NCBI GenBank assembly: GCA_021890795.1
Contig: JAKKUO010000015.1
Coordinates: forward strand, 1-47,070
DNA length: 47,070 nt
Reading direction: 5' to 3'
DNA from: Bacillota bacterium
GTDB taxonomy: Bacteria; Bacillota; Sulfobacillia; Symbiobacteriales; ZC4RG38
In this document: positions 14,742 through 23,250 of the stretch, one piece after another
Numbering within the stretch: the stretch's first letter is position 1
How the letters are laid out: each line of letters opens with the position of its first letter
Made by a program: the position numbers and the translations under genes
Notes under the pieces: model-generated
Told to the model about the DNA's origin: nothing
Seen by the model: the letters and a program-made list of their open reading frames with translations, nothing else
Databases searched by the model: none

Positions 14742-16019
14742 CTACCTCTCGCCGAAATACAGGGATGCCGGGTCCGGCGCCACCCCCAGGACCTCCAGCC
14801 GGGCCCACCACCGGGGCAGGGGCTCACCGGGCCTCAGTCCGCGGAACCGTCCTTCCATCCGACCGTCCGCCGCCACGCCGGTCCGTTCAAATCGGAAGAT
14901 CGCCCGGGTCCGCACCCTGCCGGCCCCGCCCCGGACCTCGGCCACCGCCACCACCTTACGGCTGCCGTCGGTGAGCCGCTCCGTCTGCACCACCAGGTCC
15001 AGGGCCGCCACCAGGTGCTCCCGGATCACCCGCACCGGGAGCCGCCCGCCGGCCATGGCCACCATCGCTTCCAGCCGGACGAAGGCGTCGTGGGGGCTGT
15101 TGGCGTGGATGGTGGTCAGCGACCCCTCATGCCCGGTGTTCATCGCCTGGAGCATGTCCAGGGCCTCTTCCCCCCGAACTTCCCCGACGATGATCCGGTC
15201 CGGGCGCATCCGCAGAGCGTTCCGCACCAGTTGCCGGATCGGGATCTCCCCCCGACCCTCAACGTTCGGCGGCCGTGCCTCCAGGGCCACCACGTGCGGG
15301 CGGGGGAGCCGGAGTTCGGCCATGTCCTCGATGGTGATCACCCGCTCCTCCCCGGGAATGGCGCCCGCGAGAGCCGCCAGTAGGGTGGTCTTGCCCGAAC
15401 CGGTGCCGCCGGAGATGAGGATGTTCAGCTTTCCTCGCACCGCAGCCGCCAGGAGGCCGGCCATCGCCGGGTGGAGGCTTCCCATCGCCACCAGGTCATC
15501 GAGGGTGAAGGGGCTTGGCCGGAACTTCCGGATGGTCAGCACCGGCCCGGAAAGGGCCACCGGGGGGATGACCGCGTTCACCCTGGACCCATCGGGGAGC
15601 CGGGCATCGACCATGGGGGAGGACTCGTCGATCCGCCGGCCGATCCGGGCGATGATCCGATCGATGATGTGGCGGATGTGCTCCCGATCCCGGAACCGCA
15701 CCGGCGCCGGCTCGAGCCGGCCCTCCCGCTCAACCCAGACCTCCCGGGGGCCGTTGACCATGATCTCCGTGATGGACTCGTCGGCCAGCAGGGGCTCCAG
15801 GGGGCCGTAGCCCGCGGTCTCATCCACGATCCACTGGACCAGCCGGTCCCGGTCCACCCGGGAGAGGATCGCCCGCTCCTCCTCCAGCATCTGGCCGACC
15901 AGGGCCTCCACCGTCCGCCGCAGCTCAGGTCGAGGTAGGGCACAGAGTTCCTCCGGCCGGGTCTCCCGGAGGAGCCGGTCACGGTAGTGCGCAGCCCGGG
16001 TCACCAAGGCCTCTTCCAT
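14742..16019 (-). CDS. cpaF: CpaF/TadA-type secretion ATPase
   Basis: About 425 residues, the usual family size. ATG 16019 follows GGAGGTGGGAGG at a good distance. The N-terminal half has YGPLEPLLADESITEIMVNG, characteristic of CpaF. The ATPase core has Walker A GGTGSGKT (residues ~204-211), the Asp box near VITIEDMAEL, Walker B region PDRIIVGEVRGEEALDML, and the His box GHEGSLTTIHANSP. It should power assembly or retraction of the Flp-type fibre at the cytoplasmic face. It lies 45 bases after cpaE and 11 bases before tadB. Confidence 0.95.
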   Translation of the reverse strand: MEEALVTRAAHYRDRLLRETRPEELCALPRPELRRTVEALVGQMLEEERAILSRVDRDRLVQWIVDETAGYGPLEPLLADESITEIMVNGPREVWVEREGRLEPAPVRFRDREHIRHIIDRIIARIGRRIDESSPMVDARLPDGSRVNAVIPPVALSGPVLTIRKFRPSPFTLDDLVAMGSLHPAMAGLLAAAVRGKLNILISGGTGSGKTTLLAALAGAIPGEERVITIEDMAELRLPRPHVVALEARPPNVEGRGEIPIRQLVRNALRMRPDRIIVGEVRGEEALDMLQAMNTGHEGSLTTIHANSPHDAFVRLEAMVAMAGGRLPVRVIREHLVAALDLVVQTERLTDGSRKVVAVAEVRGGAGRVRTRAIFRFERTGVAADGRMEGRFRGLRPGEPLPRWWARLEVLGVAPDPASLYFGER

Positions 16020-16064
16020 CCTCCCACCTCCGGTGGTCTCCCAGTACGCCCTTCGCAACGCTCC

Positions 16065-17366
16065 TCACCCGCCGATGGCAGCCGCCAGCCGGGCAATCTC
16101 CCGGCCCAGGGGAGAAAGCCGGCGGTAGCCGGGGCGGACCAGGGGGAGACCCTGGACCAGGTGGGCCTGCAGGGTGCGGAAGTCCGACCGGACCTCCCCC
16201 ACCACCGGCAACCGGGCCAAGCCCTCGATCTCCTGGCGGGTGAGGGCCGCGAGCCGCCCGGCCCGGTTGATGACCAGCGCCAGCCGTTCCCGGTCCACCG
16301 GGACCGCTCCTCCCGCCGACTCCAGGACCCGGACCAGGGTCCGGATGGCCGGCAGGTCCGGCGTCACCACATAGAAGACCGCGTCGGTCTCCGACAGCGC
16401 CGCCCGGGTGGCCGGGGTGAGTGCGCTGGGAATGTCGAGGATGACAGTGTCGAAGTGCCGGCGACACGCCCGGAGGAGGAGCCGGATCGCCTCCGCCCCC
16501 ATGGGAGCGGCATTGTCGGCCCCGGCCCCGGGAGCAGCGCCAGTGCCGTCACCCCGGGCTGCCTCCCCGCGGGGTGCCACGGTCCCAAGCCCAGCGCCGC
16601 CGCAGAGCACCCAGAGACCGGCAGGGTGGCGGACGGCCACCCGCTCCAGGTGGCTCCGGTCTAACTCACCCAGAACCGGCACCAGGTCCAGGATGGTCCG
16701 CTCCGGCCGCAGGTCCAGGGCTACGTCGGCCCCGCCCAGGGCGAGGTCCAGGTCTATTAGGAGCACCCGGCCGGACCCCCGCCCGGCCAGCGCCAAGGCC
16801 GTCCCCGCTGCCAGGGTGGTCTTCCCCGCCCCGCCCCGGCCGCTCCAGAAACCGACCACGTAGCCCCCCGGTCCGGCCTCCGGCGGATACCCCCCGGCTG
16901 CGCCCTCGGCCAGGCTCGTGCCGGCTTCCTGCTCGGCCGGGGCGGTATCGCCGGGATCCGCTGCCCCAGGGCCCAGAGCTCTCCGGGCCCTCCGGGACCG
17001 GCCGGCCGCCGCTGCCGCCCCCAGGGCCCCGGACAGGGACCCCTCCTCCCCCGGCAGCACTACCACCTCGTCCGCCCCGGCCCGGAGGGCTGCCCGGCAG
17101 GCGGCAAAGTCCCGGCGGGGAAGGGCGACCACCCGGCCCACCCCCGGGTAGCCAGCGGCCAGCACCCGAAGGGCCGCCATCGCCTCCTCCCCGGTCCCGG
17201 CGAGGAGCACCACCTGGGGGTCCTTCAGGGGGAGGAGGGACCGGAGTTCGGCCACCGATCGGGCCGTTCCGGCAAGGTGCAACCCCGCCCGGGCCAGCTG
17301 CAGGCCCAGCGCGGCCCCCACCCCGGGATCCGGCGCCATCATCGCCACCGCCAGCCCCCGGCTCAC
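16065..17366 (-). CDS. cpaE: CpaE-like ParA/MinD-family ATPase with N-terminal receiver-like domain
   Basis: About 433 residues from GTG 17366, whose GTGA overlaps the TGA of the CpaB gene. Residues ~1-115 look like a degenerate response-regulator fold (VVLLAGTGEEAMAALRVLA, then RAGADEVVVLPGE) without a clear phosphorylation aspartate. A low-complexity linker leads to a ParA/MinD ATPase with FWSGRGGAGKTTLAAGTALA (deviant Walker A, arginine where lysine is common), VLLIDLDLALGGADVAL, and FDTVILDIPSALTPATRAAL. In Tad systems CpaE/TadZ positions the apparatus, usually at a pole. Good family call. Confidence 0.87.
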   Translation of the reverse strand: MSRGLAVAMMAPDPGVGAALGLQLARAGLHLAGTARSVAELRSLLPLKDPQVVLLAGTGEEAMAALRVLAAGYPGVGRVVALPRRDFAACRAALRAGADEVVVLPGEEGSLSGALGAAAAAGRSRRARRALGPGAADPGDTAPAEQEAGTSLAEGAAGGYPPEAGPGGYVVGFWSGRGGAGKTTLAAGTALALAGRGSGRVLLIDLDLALGGADVALDLRPERTILDLVPVLGELDRSHLERVAVRHPAGLWVLCGGAGLGTVAPRGEAARGDGTGAAPGAGADNAAPMGAEAIRLLLRACRRHFDTVILDIPSALTPATRAALSETDAVFYVVTPDLPAIRTLVRVLESAGGAVPVDRERLALVINRAGRLAALTRQEIEGLARLPVVGEVRSDFRTLQAHLVQGLPLVRPGYRRLSPLGREIARLAAAIGG

Positions 17367-17983
17367 CCCATCCCACCGCCTTTCCTCCGGGGCCTGCGCA
17401 AGAGCCGGACCTGGCGGCCGTAGTTCTCCACGTGGATGAGCCGCCGGGCGCTCTCTAGGGAGAGTTGGAGGGAGACCCGCACCTCCGTCCCTTCCTCCAC
17501 CCGATCCAGGACCGGCACGTCCACCAGGTAGACCTCGGTCACCTGAACCCCGTCCCGCTCGTAGGAAGCCACCACGTCCACCCGGTCCCCAGGGGCGATC
17601 CCGGGTTCCACCACCACCCGCTCTCCCGCCGCCAGGGTGACCACCCGGAGGTCCGGCGGCACCTCCTCCGGAGCCCGGAGGAGCCCGGCCAGCACCGGCT
17701 CCCCCGGGGCCAGGGGTGCGACCGGCACCTTGCCCACCGCCGCCCCGGGGTCCGTCAGCAGCCCCGGCAGCAAGTACCGGGAGGCCACGGGCTGGGAGGC
17801 GAGGTCGCCGGGGCCGATGGGCTGCCAGGCAGGGAGCGGCCGGGCTGCTACCAGCACCGGTAACTCCCGCCCCAACGCAGCCTGGTGGCGCAGCACCTCC
17901 TGCATGAAGAGCCACGCAGCCGCCGACGCCAGAACCGCCGCCAGGAGAAAGGCCAGCGCAGCCCGGCGCCTGGTCTCTACCAT
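17363..17983 (-). CDS. cpaB: CpaB/RcpC-like protein with SAF domain (Flp pilus assembly)
   Basis: About 206 residues from ATG 17983. One N-terminal membrane helix (AALAFLLAAVLASAAAWLFM) is followed by an extracytoplasmic SAF-type domain with LPVLVAARPLPAWQPIGPGD and APGEPVLAGLL, then a CpaB/RcpC domain (VTLAAGERVVVEPGIAPGDR, DVVASYERDGVQVTEVYLV). In Gram-negatives CpaB works with the outer-membrane secretin. In Gram-positives it is thought to contact cell wall or pilus. It is the first gene of the tad operon and overlaps the next by four bases. Confidence 0.87.
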   Translation of the reverse strand: MVETRRRAALAFLLAAVLASAAAWLFMQEVLRHQAALGRELPVLVAARPLPAWQPIGPGDLASQPVASRYLLPGLLTDPGAAVGKVPVAPLAPGEPVLAGLLRAPEEVPPDLRVVTLAAGERVVVEPGIAPGDRVDVVASYERDGVQVTEVYLVDVPVLDRVEEGTEVRVSLQLSLESARRLIHVENYGRQVRLLRRPRRKGGGMG

Positions 17984-18065
17984 CCCCCACGCCCCCGGAT
18001 TCCCATCTTCTGGAAAACCTGATTCGCCCTCTCCCTGGATTTTCCTGCCAGATGAACCCCATGCC

Positions 18066-18110
18066 AAAAAAACGCTGCCCCGGCGGACCGCTTCCGGTCA
18101 GCGCCGGGGC
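18066..18110 (-). terminator. Rho-independent terminator of the sigma54-activator gene
   Basis: Stems of 5 bp (GACCG/CGGTC) and 9 bp (GCCCCGGCG/CGCCGGGGC) close on a four-base loop (18091-18094) with a two-base bulge, followed on the minus strand by seven Ts (18066-18072). The upstream arm overlaps the last codons and stop of the gene. It separates that gene from the tad operon, which therefore needs its own promoter within 17984-18065; I found no clear one. Confidence 0.9.
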
Positions 18111-20203
18111 GATGGGGTCTGGCTGCGGCTGACGAGGCTCAGCCGCTCCAGTTTGTAGTACAGGGTCCGGGGGGCGATGCCCAGTCGCCGGGCCGCCTCG
18201 GTCTTGTTGCCGCCGGTGGCTTCCAGGGCCGCCTGGATGGCAGCCCGCTCCGCCCGGGCCACCACCTGTTCCAGGGTCTCCCCCTGCCAGGCCGGTGGTG
18301 CCCCGGCCATGGCCGCCGGATGGGGGGCCCGGCCCGGCAGCCCGCTCAAGGGCGGCAGCGCGGCCCGGGTGATCCGGGTCTCCCGAACGTCCAGGGCGAT
18401 CATCGCCCGGCCGATCACGTTCTCCAGTTCCCGGACGTTTCCCGGCCAGTGGTACTGCTGCAGCACCGCCAGGGCGTCCGGGTCGATCCCCTGGACGTTG
18501 CGGCCGTACTCCCGGTTGAACCGGTCGATAAACCGGGCCACCAGTTCTGGCAGGTCCTCCAGCCGGTGCCGGAGGGGCGGAATCACGATGGGGATGACAT
18601 TAAGCCGGTAGTAGAGGTCCTCCCGGAACTCCCCCCGGGCGATCTTCTCTTCCAGGTTGGCGTTGGTGGCCGCGATGATCCGGACGTCCACCGGGATGGG
18701 CCGGGAGTCCCCCACCCGCCGGATCTCCTTCTCCTGCAAGACCCGCAGGAGTTTGGCCTGAAGGGGGAGCCCCATCTCGCCGATCTCGTCCAGGAAGAGC
18801 GTGCCTCCCTCCGCCTCCTCGAAGAGCCCCCGCTTGCCCCCCTTCCGGGCCCCGGTGAAGGCCCCGTCGGCGTAGCCAAAGAGTTCAGATTCCAGAAGCT
18901 GGTCCGGGATCGCCGCGCAGTTGACCCGAACCAGGGAACCGGTGCGGCCGGAGGCGTTATGGATCGCATGGGCGAAAAGCTCCTTGCCGGTGCCGCTCTC
19001 CCCCCGGAGGAGCACCGTCGCCGGGGTCTCCGCCGCCCGGCGGGCCTGCTCCACCGCGGCCTGCATGGTGGGCGAGATGCAGACGATGTCGTCGAAGGTG
19101 TACTTGGACTCGAGCCGCCGCACCATCTTCCGGGTTTTCTCCAGCTCTTCGGTCAGCCGGGCGATCTCGGAGATGTCGTGGATCACTCCGACGCTTCCCT
19201 TGAGCTGGCCGTCCACCAGGATCGGTGCGACGTCCACCACCACCTGGCGCTTCTTCGGCCCCACCTGCATGATCTTGCCCCGGACGGGCTTCCGGGTACG
19301 CAGGACCTGCAGGTGGACCGATTCCTGGGTCGGGTCGATGTCCACCGTCGCCGGCTGGCCGATGACCTCCTCCGGCCGGAGCCCCGTGAGCCGGCAGTAG
19401 GCCGGGTTGACCAGCACCTGGATCCCGTGCTCGTTCACCACGGAGATGGCGTCCTGGGTGGCGTAGATGATCGCTTCCAGCATCGCCTTGGTCTCCCGGA
19501 GGTCCGTCAGTTCCTCGGCCAGGGCCCGGACCTCGGTCACGTCCCGGAAGACCGCCACCGCCCCCACCACCCGGCCCTGCTCGTCCCGAACCGGCATCCG
19601 GTTGGTGATAATGGTTGTCTCTCCGATCCGCTGCTGTTGGTTGAGCTCCGGCTGCCCGGTCCTGAGCACCTCGTGAAGCCGGGTGCCGGGGATCACCTGG
19701 GCTGCCGGCCGGCCCAGCAGTTCCTCCCGCCGCACCCCCAGGAGGCGCTCCGCCGCAGCGTTGCAGAGGGTCACGAGCCCCTGGGCGTTGACCGCCAGCA
19801 CCCCGTCGTGGGTGGAGTCCAGGACCAGGTCCCGCTCCCGCTCTTTGGCCTGGAGGATGCGGAGAGCCCGCTCCTCTGCCTCCACCAAGGAGAGGAGGAG
19901 CCGCATCGCCTCTTTCTCCACCACCACCGCCCGGCGCCACTTGAGCCGCGCCACCTCGGCCTCTACCGTCGGGTCGGGAGTGGCCTGGACGATGATGTCC
20001 ACCTCCGGCCGGCCGACCAGCTCCCGGAAGTCGAGGGCGGTGGGCACCCCCAGCTCCCGGGCCAGGGCCAGCCCCGGCGCCCGGGGATCCCGGTCCGCCA
20101 CCCCCACCACCCGGACATGGGCCATGGCGTGGAGGGACCGGAGGAGGGCGAGGCCACCCTGGCCGGCACCGATGATCACCACGTGCAGCGGGCCCGCCGC
20201 CAT
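18098..20203 (-). CDS. Sigma-54-dependent activator with N-terminal Rossmann domain and two PAS domains (BkdR-like)
   Basis: About 701 residues; ATG 20203 follows AAGGAGG. Order: Rossmann-like domain (1-100, GAGQGG at 12-17, VVGVADRDPRAPGLA), helical linker, PAS 1 (~125-225), PAS 2 (~240-345), sigma-54 AAA+ domain with Walker A GESGTGKE (401-408), GAFTGA (447-452) and GGTLFLDEIGE (466-476), and a Fis-type HTH at the end (TGGNKTEAARRLGIAPRTLYYKL). GAFTGA contacts sigma-54, so it should drive transcription from -24/-12 promoters. Architecture and position beside spo0A resemble Bacillus BkdR, which activates branched-chain keto-acid degradation. No bkd genes are present here, so its targets are unknown. 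The Rossmann domain may sense a dinucleotide or metabolite. Confidence 0.88.
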   Translation of the reverse strand: MAAGPLHVVIIGAGQGGLALLRSLHAMAHVRVVGVADRDPRAPGLALARELGVPTALDFRELVGRPEVDIIVQATPDPTVEAEVARLKWRRAVVVEKEAMRLLLSLVEAEERALRILQAKERERDLVLDSTHDGVLAVNAQGLVTLCNAAAERLLGVRREELLGRPAAQVIPGTRLHEVLRTGQPELNQQQRIGETTIITNRMPVRDEQGRVVGAVAVFRDVTEVRALAEELTDLRETKAMLEAIIYATQDAISVVNEHGIQVLVNPAYCRLTGLRPEEVIGQPATVDIDPTQESVHLQVLRTRKPVRGKIMQVGPKKRQVVVDVAPILVDGQLKGSVGVIHDISEIARLTEELEKTRKMVRRLESKYTFDDIVCISPTMQAAVEQARRAAETPATVLLRGESGTGKELFAHAIHNASGRTGSLVRVNCAAIPDQLLESELFGYADGAFTGARKGGKRGLFEEAEGGTLFLDEIGEMGLPLQAKLLRVLQEKEIRRVGDSRPIPVDVRIIAATNANLEEKIARGEFREDLYYRLNVIPIVIPPLRHRLEDLPELVARFIDRFNREYGRNVQGIDPDALAVLQQYHWPGNVRELENVIGRAMIALDVRETRITRAALPPLSGLPGRAPHPAAMAGAPPAWQGETLEQVVARAERAAIQAALEATGGNKTEAARRLGIAPRTLYYKLERLSLVSRSQTPSPRR

Positions 20204-20337
20204 ACCGGCGCCTCCTTGCAAGATTTTGCAGAAAAAAGATTCGACAGCGGTGGAGGCGATTCCTGCCTGGCCAGGGGACCCGCGAACCCCGGGCGGCCGC
20301 CGCGGCCGAGCAGCCCGGGCGCGGAGGGCAAACGCAA

Positions 20338-20375
20338 GGCCCCGGTAGCCGCCATTCCCGACGGCCACCGGGGCC
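20338..20375 (-). terminator. Hairpin downstream of spo0A
   Basis: A 14-bp stem with a single wobble pair: GGCCCCGGTAGCCG (20338-20351) with CGGCCACCGGGGCC (20362-20375), loop of ten bases. It lies 60 bases after the spo0A stop on the minus strand. The following TTGCGTTTG is only weakly T-rich, so it may be an inefficient terminator. Confidence 0.55.
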
Positions 20376-20434
20376 CAACAGGTGACACGCACCCCGCTGA
20401 CAAACGTACCTGGCAGACAAGCCGCCTGCGGGGC

Positions 20435-21217
20435 TTAGCTCGCCTTCATCTCCATCCGGAGCTTGTCCGCGACAGCGGCAATAAATTGAGAGTTGGTGGG
20501 CTTTCCCCGGTCCCGGCTGATGGTGTACCCAAACAGGCCGGAGAGAATCTCCAGGTTGCCCCGGCTCCAGGCCACCTCGATGGCGTGGCGGATGGCCCGC
20601 TCCACCCGACTGGGGGTGGTCTGGAACTGCCTGGCGATGGTGGGGTAGAGTTCCTTGGTGATGCCGCCGAAGCGGCCATCCTTCTCGATCATGATCAGGA
20701 TAGCTTCCCGGAGGTAACGATAGCCCTTGATATTCGGGGGAATGCCGATTTCGTGGATGATTTGTGTGACGTCCGCGTCGAGGGACCGCCCGTGTGGCCG
20801 GCCAGAGGACCGCTCCTGCCCGGCAGCGGGGGCCGGCGAGGTGAGCATCTGCCGGATGCGGGTCGCCAGGACGTCGAAGCTGAAAGGTTTGAGGACGTAG
20901 TAGTCCGCCCCCATCGCCAGGGCGCGCTGGGTGATGCTCTCCTGGCCAAAGGCGGTCAGGATGATCACCCGGGGACGCCGGCGCAGCTGCCGCTCCCGCA
21001 GCTCCTCGAGCACCCCGATCCCGTCCAGGTGGGGCATGATGATGTCCAGGATGACCACATCGGGCTCGGTCCGCTCCACCTGCTCGAGCACTTCGGCGCC
21101 ATTGTGCGCGACCCCGGCCACCTCGAAGTCAGGCTGGCCCTCGACGAAGGTGCGCAGCACCTCGCAGAACTCCCGATTGTCGTCGCCAATCAGCACCCGA
21201 ATCTTCGCCACGGCCAC
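20435..21217 (-). CDS. spo0A: Spo0A, master regulator of sporulation
   Basis: 260 residues, the normal size. The receiver domain has the acidic pair D12/D13, phosphorylation site D58 ([13 protein letters not shown]), T88 (ILTAFG) and K110 (VLKPFSFD). A linker of ~20 residues leads to the Spo0A-specific C-terminal DNA-binding domain, with [40 protein letters not shown] and [19 protein letters not shown]. The start is GTG 21217 behind GGGGGGAGAACC. Phosphorylated Spo0A binds TGTCGAA-type 0A boxes and starts sporulation. A sigma-H-like promoter lies 62-91 bases upstream, and spoIVB precedes it as in other spore-formers. Confidence 0.98.
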   Translation of the reverse strand: MAVAKIRVLIGDDNREFCEVLRTFVEGQPDFEVAGVAHNGAEVLEQVERTEPDVVILDIIMPHLDGIGVLEELRERQLRRRPRVIILTAFGQESITQRALAMGADYYVLKPFSFDVLATRIRQMLTSPAPAAGQERSSGRPHGRSLDADVTQIIHEIGIPPNIKGYRYLREAILIMIEKDGRFGGITKELYPTIARQFQTTPSRVERAIRHAIEVAWSRGNLEILSGLFGYTISRDRGKPTNSQFIAAVADKLRMEMKAS

Positions 21218-21278
21218 AGTCGGTTCTCCCCCCGGTTGGGCCGGTTGGTTGCGGTGGCCCCCCGGCCCTGCAAATTGA

Positions 21279-21308
21279 ATTTTCTCCTCCCGGTGAAGAA
21301 ACTCCTGC
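21279..21308 (-). promoter_or_regulatory. Sigma-H-like promoter of spo0A
   Basis: On the minus strand GCAGGAGTT (21300-21308), a 12-base spacer, and GGAGAAAAT (21279-21287). Against the Bacillus sigma-H pattern RNAGGAWWW-N11/12-RNNGAATWW each half has one mismatch. Bacillus spo0A is transcribed from a sigma-H promoter during entry to sporulation, so location and sequence agree. Activity is not demonstrated. Confidence 0.55.
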
Positions 21309-21375
21309 CAGCCTTACCTTCAGGAACGCTGGATAAATAACAAATCATGGCAGCGTTTGCATAGCTGTGCATGGA

Positions 21376-21383
21376 TGTCGACA
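21376..21383. promoter_or_regulatory. Possible 0A box upstream of spo0A
   Basis: The palindrome TGTCGACA matches six of seven positions of the Spo0A target TGTCGAA on both strands. It sits about 70 bases upstream of the sigma-H-like -35 element, so autoregulation is plausible. A short motif like this can occur by chance. Confidence 0.3.
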
Positions 21384-21465
21384 CTCCCGACCGGTCCGGC
21401 GACCCCGGAACCGGACCCGTCACCAAAGGCTGTGGATGGATGGTAACCCCATTGGGGACCCAGTG

Positions 21466-22905
21466 TCAACCACACGATACACCACTTTCTGCCATCTGCT
21501 GCGGTCTGGACGCTGAAAGCGCACCGAGTACCCACAAATTCTGCCAATTTTGGGCCCCGGGGCCAGAAGCCCCGGGGCGCAAAGCGGGGGGCTGGAGCAA
21601 ACCAGCCTCCTGAAGCATCCACTCGATCAGGACCCCGTACCCCCGGCTTGGGTCGTTGACGAAGACGTGGGTGACCGCTCCCACCAGCCGCCCGTCCTGG
21701 ATGATGGGGCTGCCGGACATCCCCTGTACGATACCCCGGGTCCGGGCCAAAAGCCTGGGATCCGTCACCCGGAGCACCATGTGCCGGCCATCCGGCCCCG
21801 GCGACCGAGCCAGGTCGACAATCTCCACCTCGAACCGCTCCAGCCGCTCGCCCCCGACCACCGTCAGGAGTTCCGCCTTGCCCTTCCGGACCTGCCCCGC
21901 CATGGCCACCGGAATGGGCTCGGGATAGATCGGGTTGTGCAGGGGCTCCTCCAGGCGGCCGAAGATGCCGAAGCGGGTGTTCTGCTCGATGCTCCCGATC
22001 CACCGGTCCGGTCCGGTCAGTTCCCCCACCTTCTCCCCCGGATGGCCCCGGGCGCCCTTGTCGATGTCGACTACCGTCGCCCGGACGATGTGACCGTCCC
22101 GGACGGGGATCGGTTGTCCGGTCTCGCTGTCGGCAATGATATGACCGAGAGCGCCGTACCGGCCGGACCCGGGGTCGTAGAAGGTGAGGGTGCCGACGCC
22201 GGCGGCACCGTCCCGGATGTAGAGGCCGATGCGCCAGCGGCCGCTCTGGGGGTCAAGCACCGGCCGGACCTGGGTGGTGATCTCCCGGCCCCGCCGCCAC
22301 AGGGTGACCGTGATCGGCTCCCCCCGCTGCCCGGCGGCCTCGATCTCCTTCTGCACCAGGGCCTCACTCAGCGCCTCGTGATTGCCGATGCGGAGGATCC
22401 GGTCGCCGACCTGGATCCCCCCTTCCCGGGCCGGGTAGACCGTGGTGCCGGGGGCGACGTTAATCCCCGCCTCCCCCACCACCAGTACTCCCCGGGACCG
22501 GAGCACCACGCCGATGGAGTGGCCCCCGGGGACCAGCTTCAGGGGTGGAACCACGTCGACGGTCATCCGCCGGATGGGGATCAGGCCGAAGATCCGAAAG
22601 TCCAACCGGGTCCGGCCGGGGTCCAGCCCCTGGATCTGGAGCGACTGGCCGAGACCCAGCCGCTGCTCCCCGGGGCCCGACTCGGCGCCGCTCACCCGGA
22701 GGATCCCCGCCGGCGCCACCCGGACCGTCATGGGGACCGGCAGGTAGCCGCCGAGGTGCAGGGACTGATCCCGGGCGACCCGGATGTGGCCGGGCAGCGC
22801 GGCCAGGACCCAGACCGGGACGGAGAAGACCGCTGCCAACGCGAGGATTAGCCCCAGCACCCGGGCCGCCCCCCGCCCCTTCCATCGGGAAGACACCGCC
22901 GCCAC
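21466..22905 (-). CDS. spoIVB: SpoIVB peptidase (S55), sporulation sigma-K checkpoint signal
   Basis: 479 residues. An N-terminal signal anchor (VLGLILALAAVFSVPVWVLA) is followed by a spacer, a PDZ domain (~128-215, GHSIGVVLRSRGVLVVGE, GGIQVGDRILRIG) and the S55 serine peptidase with H255 in GALGHIIADSETG and the nucleophile S397 in GMSGSPI. In Bacillus SpoIVB is secreted from the forespore and cleaves SpoIVFA, freeing the SpoIVFB protease to activate sigma-K. After the conserved GYGVLIEWMLQEAG there are about 45 extra residues that I do not recognise. The start could be GTG 22905 or GTG 22896; the latter has the better-spaced GGGGGG site. Confidence 0.95.
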   Translation of the reverse strand: MAAVSSRWKGRGAARVLGLILALAAVFSVPVWVLAALPGHIRVARDQSLHLGGYLPVPMTVRVAPAGILRVSGAESGPGEQRLGLGQSLQIQGLDPGRTRLDFRIFGLIPIRRMTVDVVPPLKLVPGGHSIGVVLRSRGVLVVGEAGINVAPGTTVYPAREGGIQVGDRILRIGNHEALSEALVQKEIEAAGQRGEPITVTLWRRGREITTQVRPVLDPQSGRWRIGLYIRDGAAGVGTLTFYDPGSGRYGALGHIIADSETGQPIPVRDGHIVRATVVDIDKGARGHPGEKVGELTGPDRWIGSIEQNTRFGIFGRLEEPLHNPIYPEPIPVAMAGQVRKGKAELLTVVGGERLERFEVEIVDLARSPGPDGRHMVLRVTDPRLLARTRGIVQGMSGSPIIQDGRLVGAVTHVFVNDPSRGYGVLIEWMLQEAGLLQPPALRPGASGPGAQNWQNLWVLGALSASRPQQMAESGVSCG

Positions 22906-23250
22906 CCCCCAGGTGCGAATCGGAGTGGGTCCTTGGGGCTGCGGTTATTGTCCCCTTGCGTCGGGGGCGGCTATCCTGACATAACCCGGCGGGGCTGGAG
23001 ACCCGCGCCCGGGATCCACGTCTCTGGCACCCGTGGACCCCACCACAAGGCGCGGTTATGACCCGTACCAACGTCCGAAACCTGCCCCACAGGTACGGTT
23101 GTCTGGGGATTTTCCTCGGCAGGATGGATTTCACTTATTCATCAGGCCGGAAACGGTTTGACGAGCCGATGGGAACAGGATTACCGCGAGAGGTAGGGTT
23201 ACTGGCAAGTCCGGTACCGCCAGAAAGGCCTACCCGAGAGGTGACCGAGC
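22906..23250. other. Divergent intergenic region between spoIVB and the glycosylation cassette
   Basis: 345 bases with no convincing gene. It must hold the spoIVB promoter (forespore sigma-F/G type expected) and the cassette promoter, but I could not identify either with confidence. Inverted repeat CCGTACC (about 23063) and GGTACGG (about 23092) and a nearby CGGTACCG palindrome (about 23213) are the only structures noticed. GAGAGGTGA at 23236-23244 is the ribosome site of the next gene. Confidence 0.5.

Noticed and set aside
17984-18065. Sigma-54 -24/-12 promoter for the tad operon
   Set aside because: TGGCAGG is present, but the -12 half reads TCCAG at the required distance, so the match is too weak.
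18320-21340. 1006-codon plus-strand frame opposite the sigma54 activator and spo0A
   Set aside because: Antisense shadow of two unmistakable genes, with no recognisable domain or ribosome site.
21464-21469. TTGACA overlapping the spoIVB stop as a spo0A promoter -35
   Set aside because: No acceptable -10 follows at 16-18 bases; a sigma-H-like element closer to spo0A fits better.
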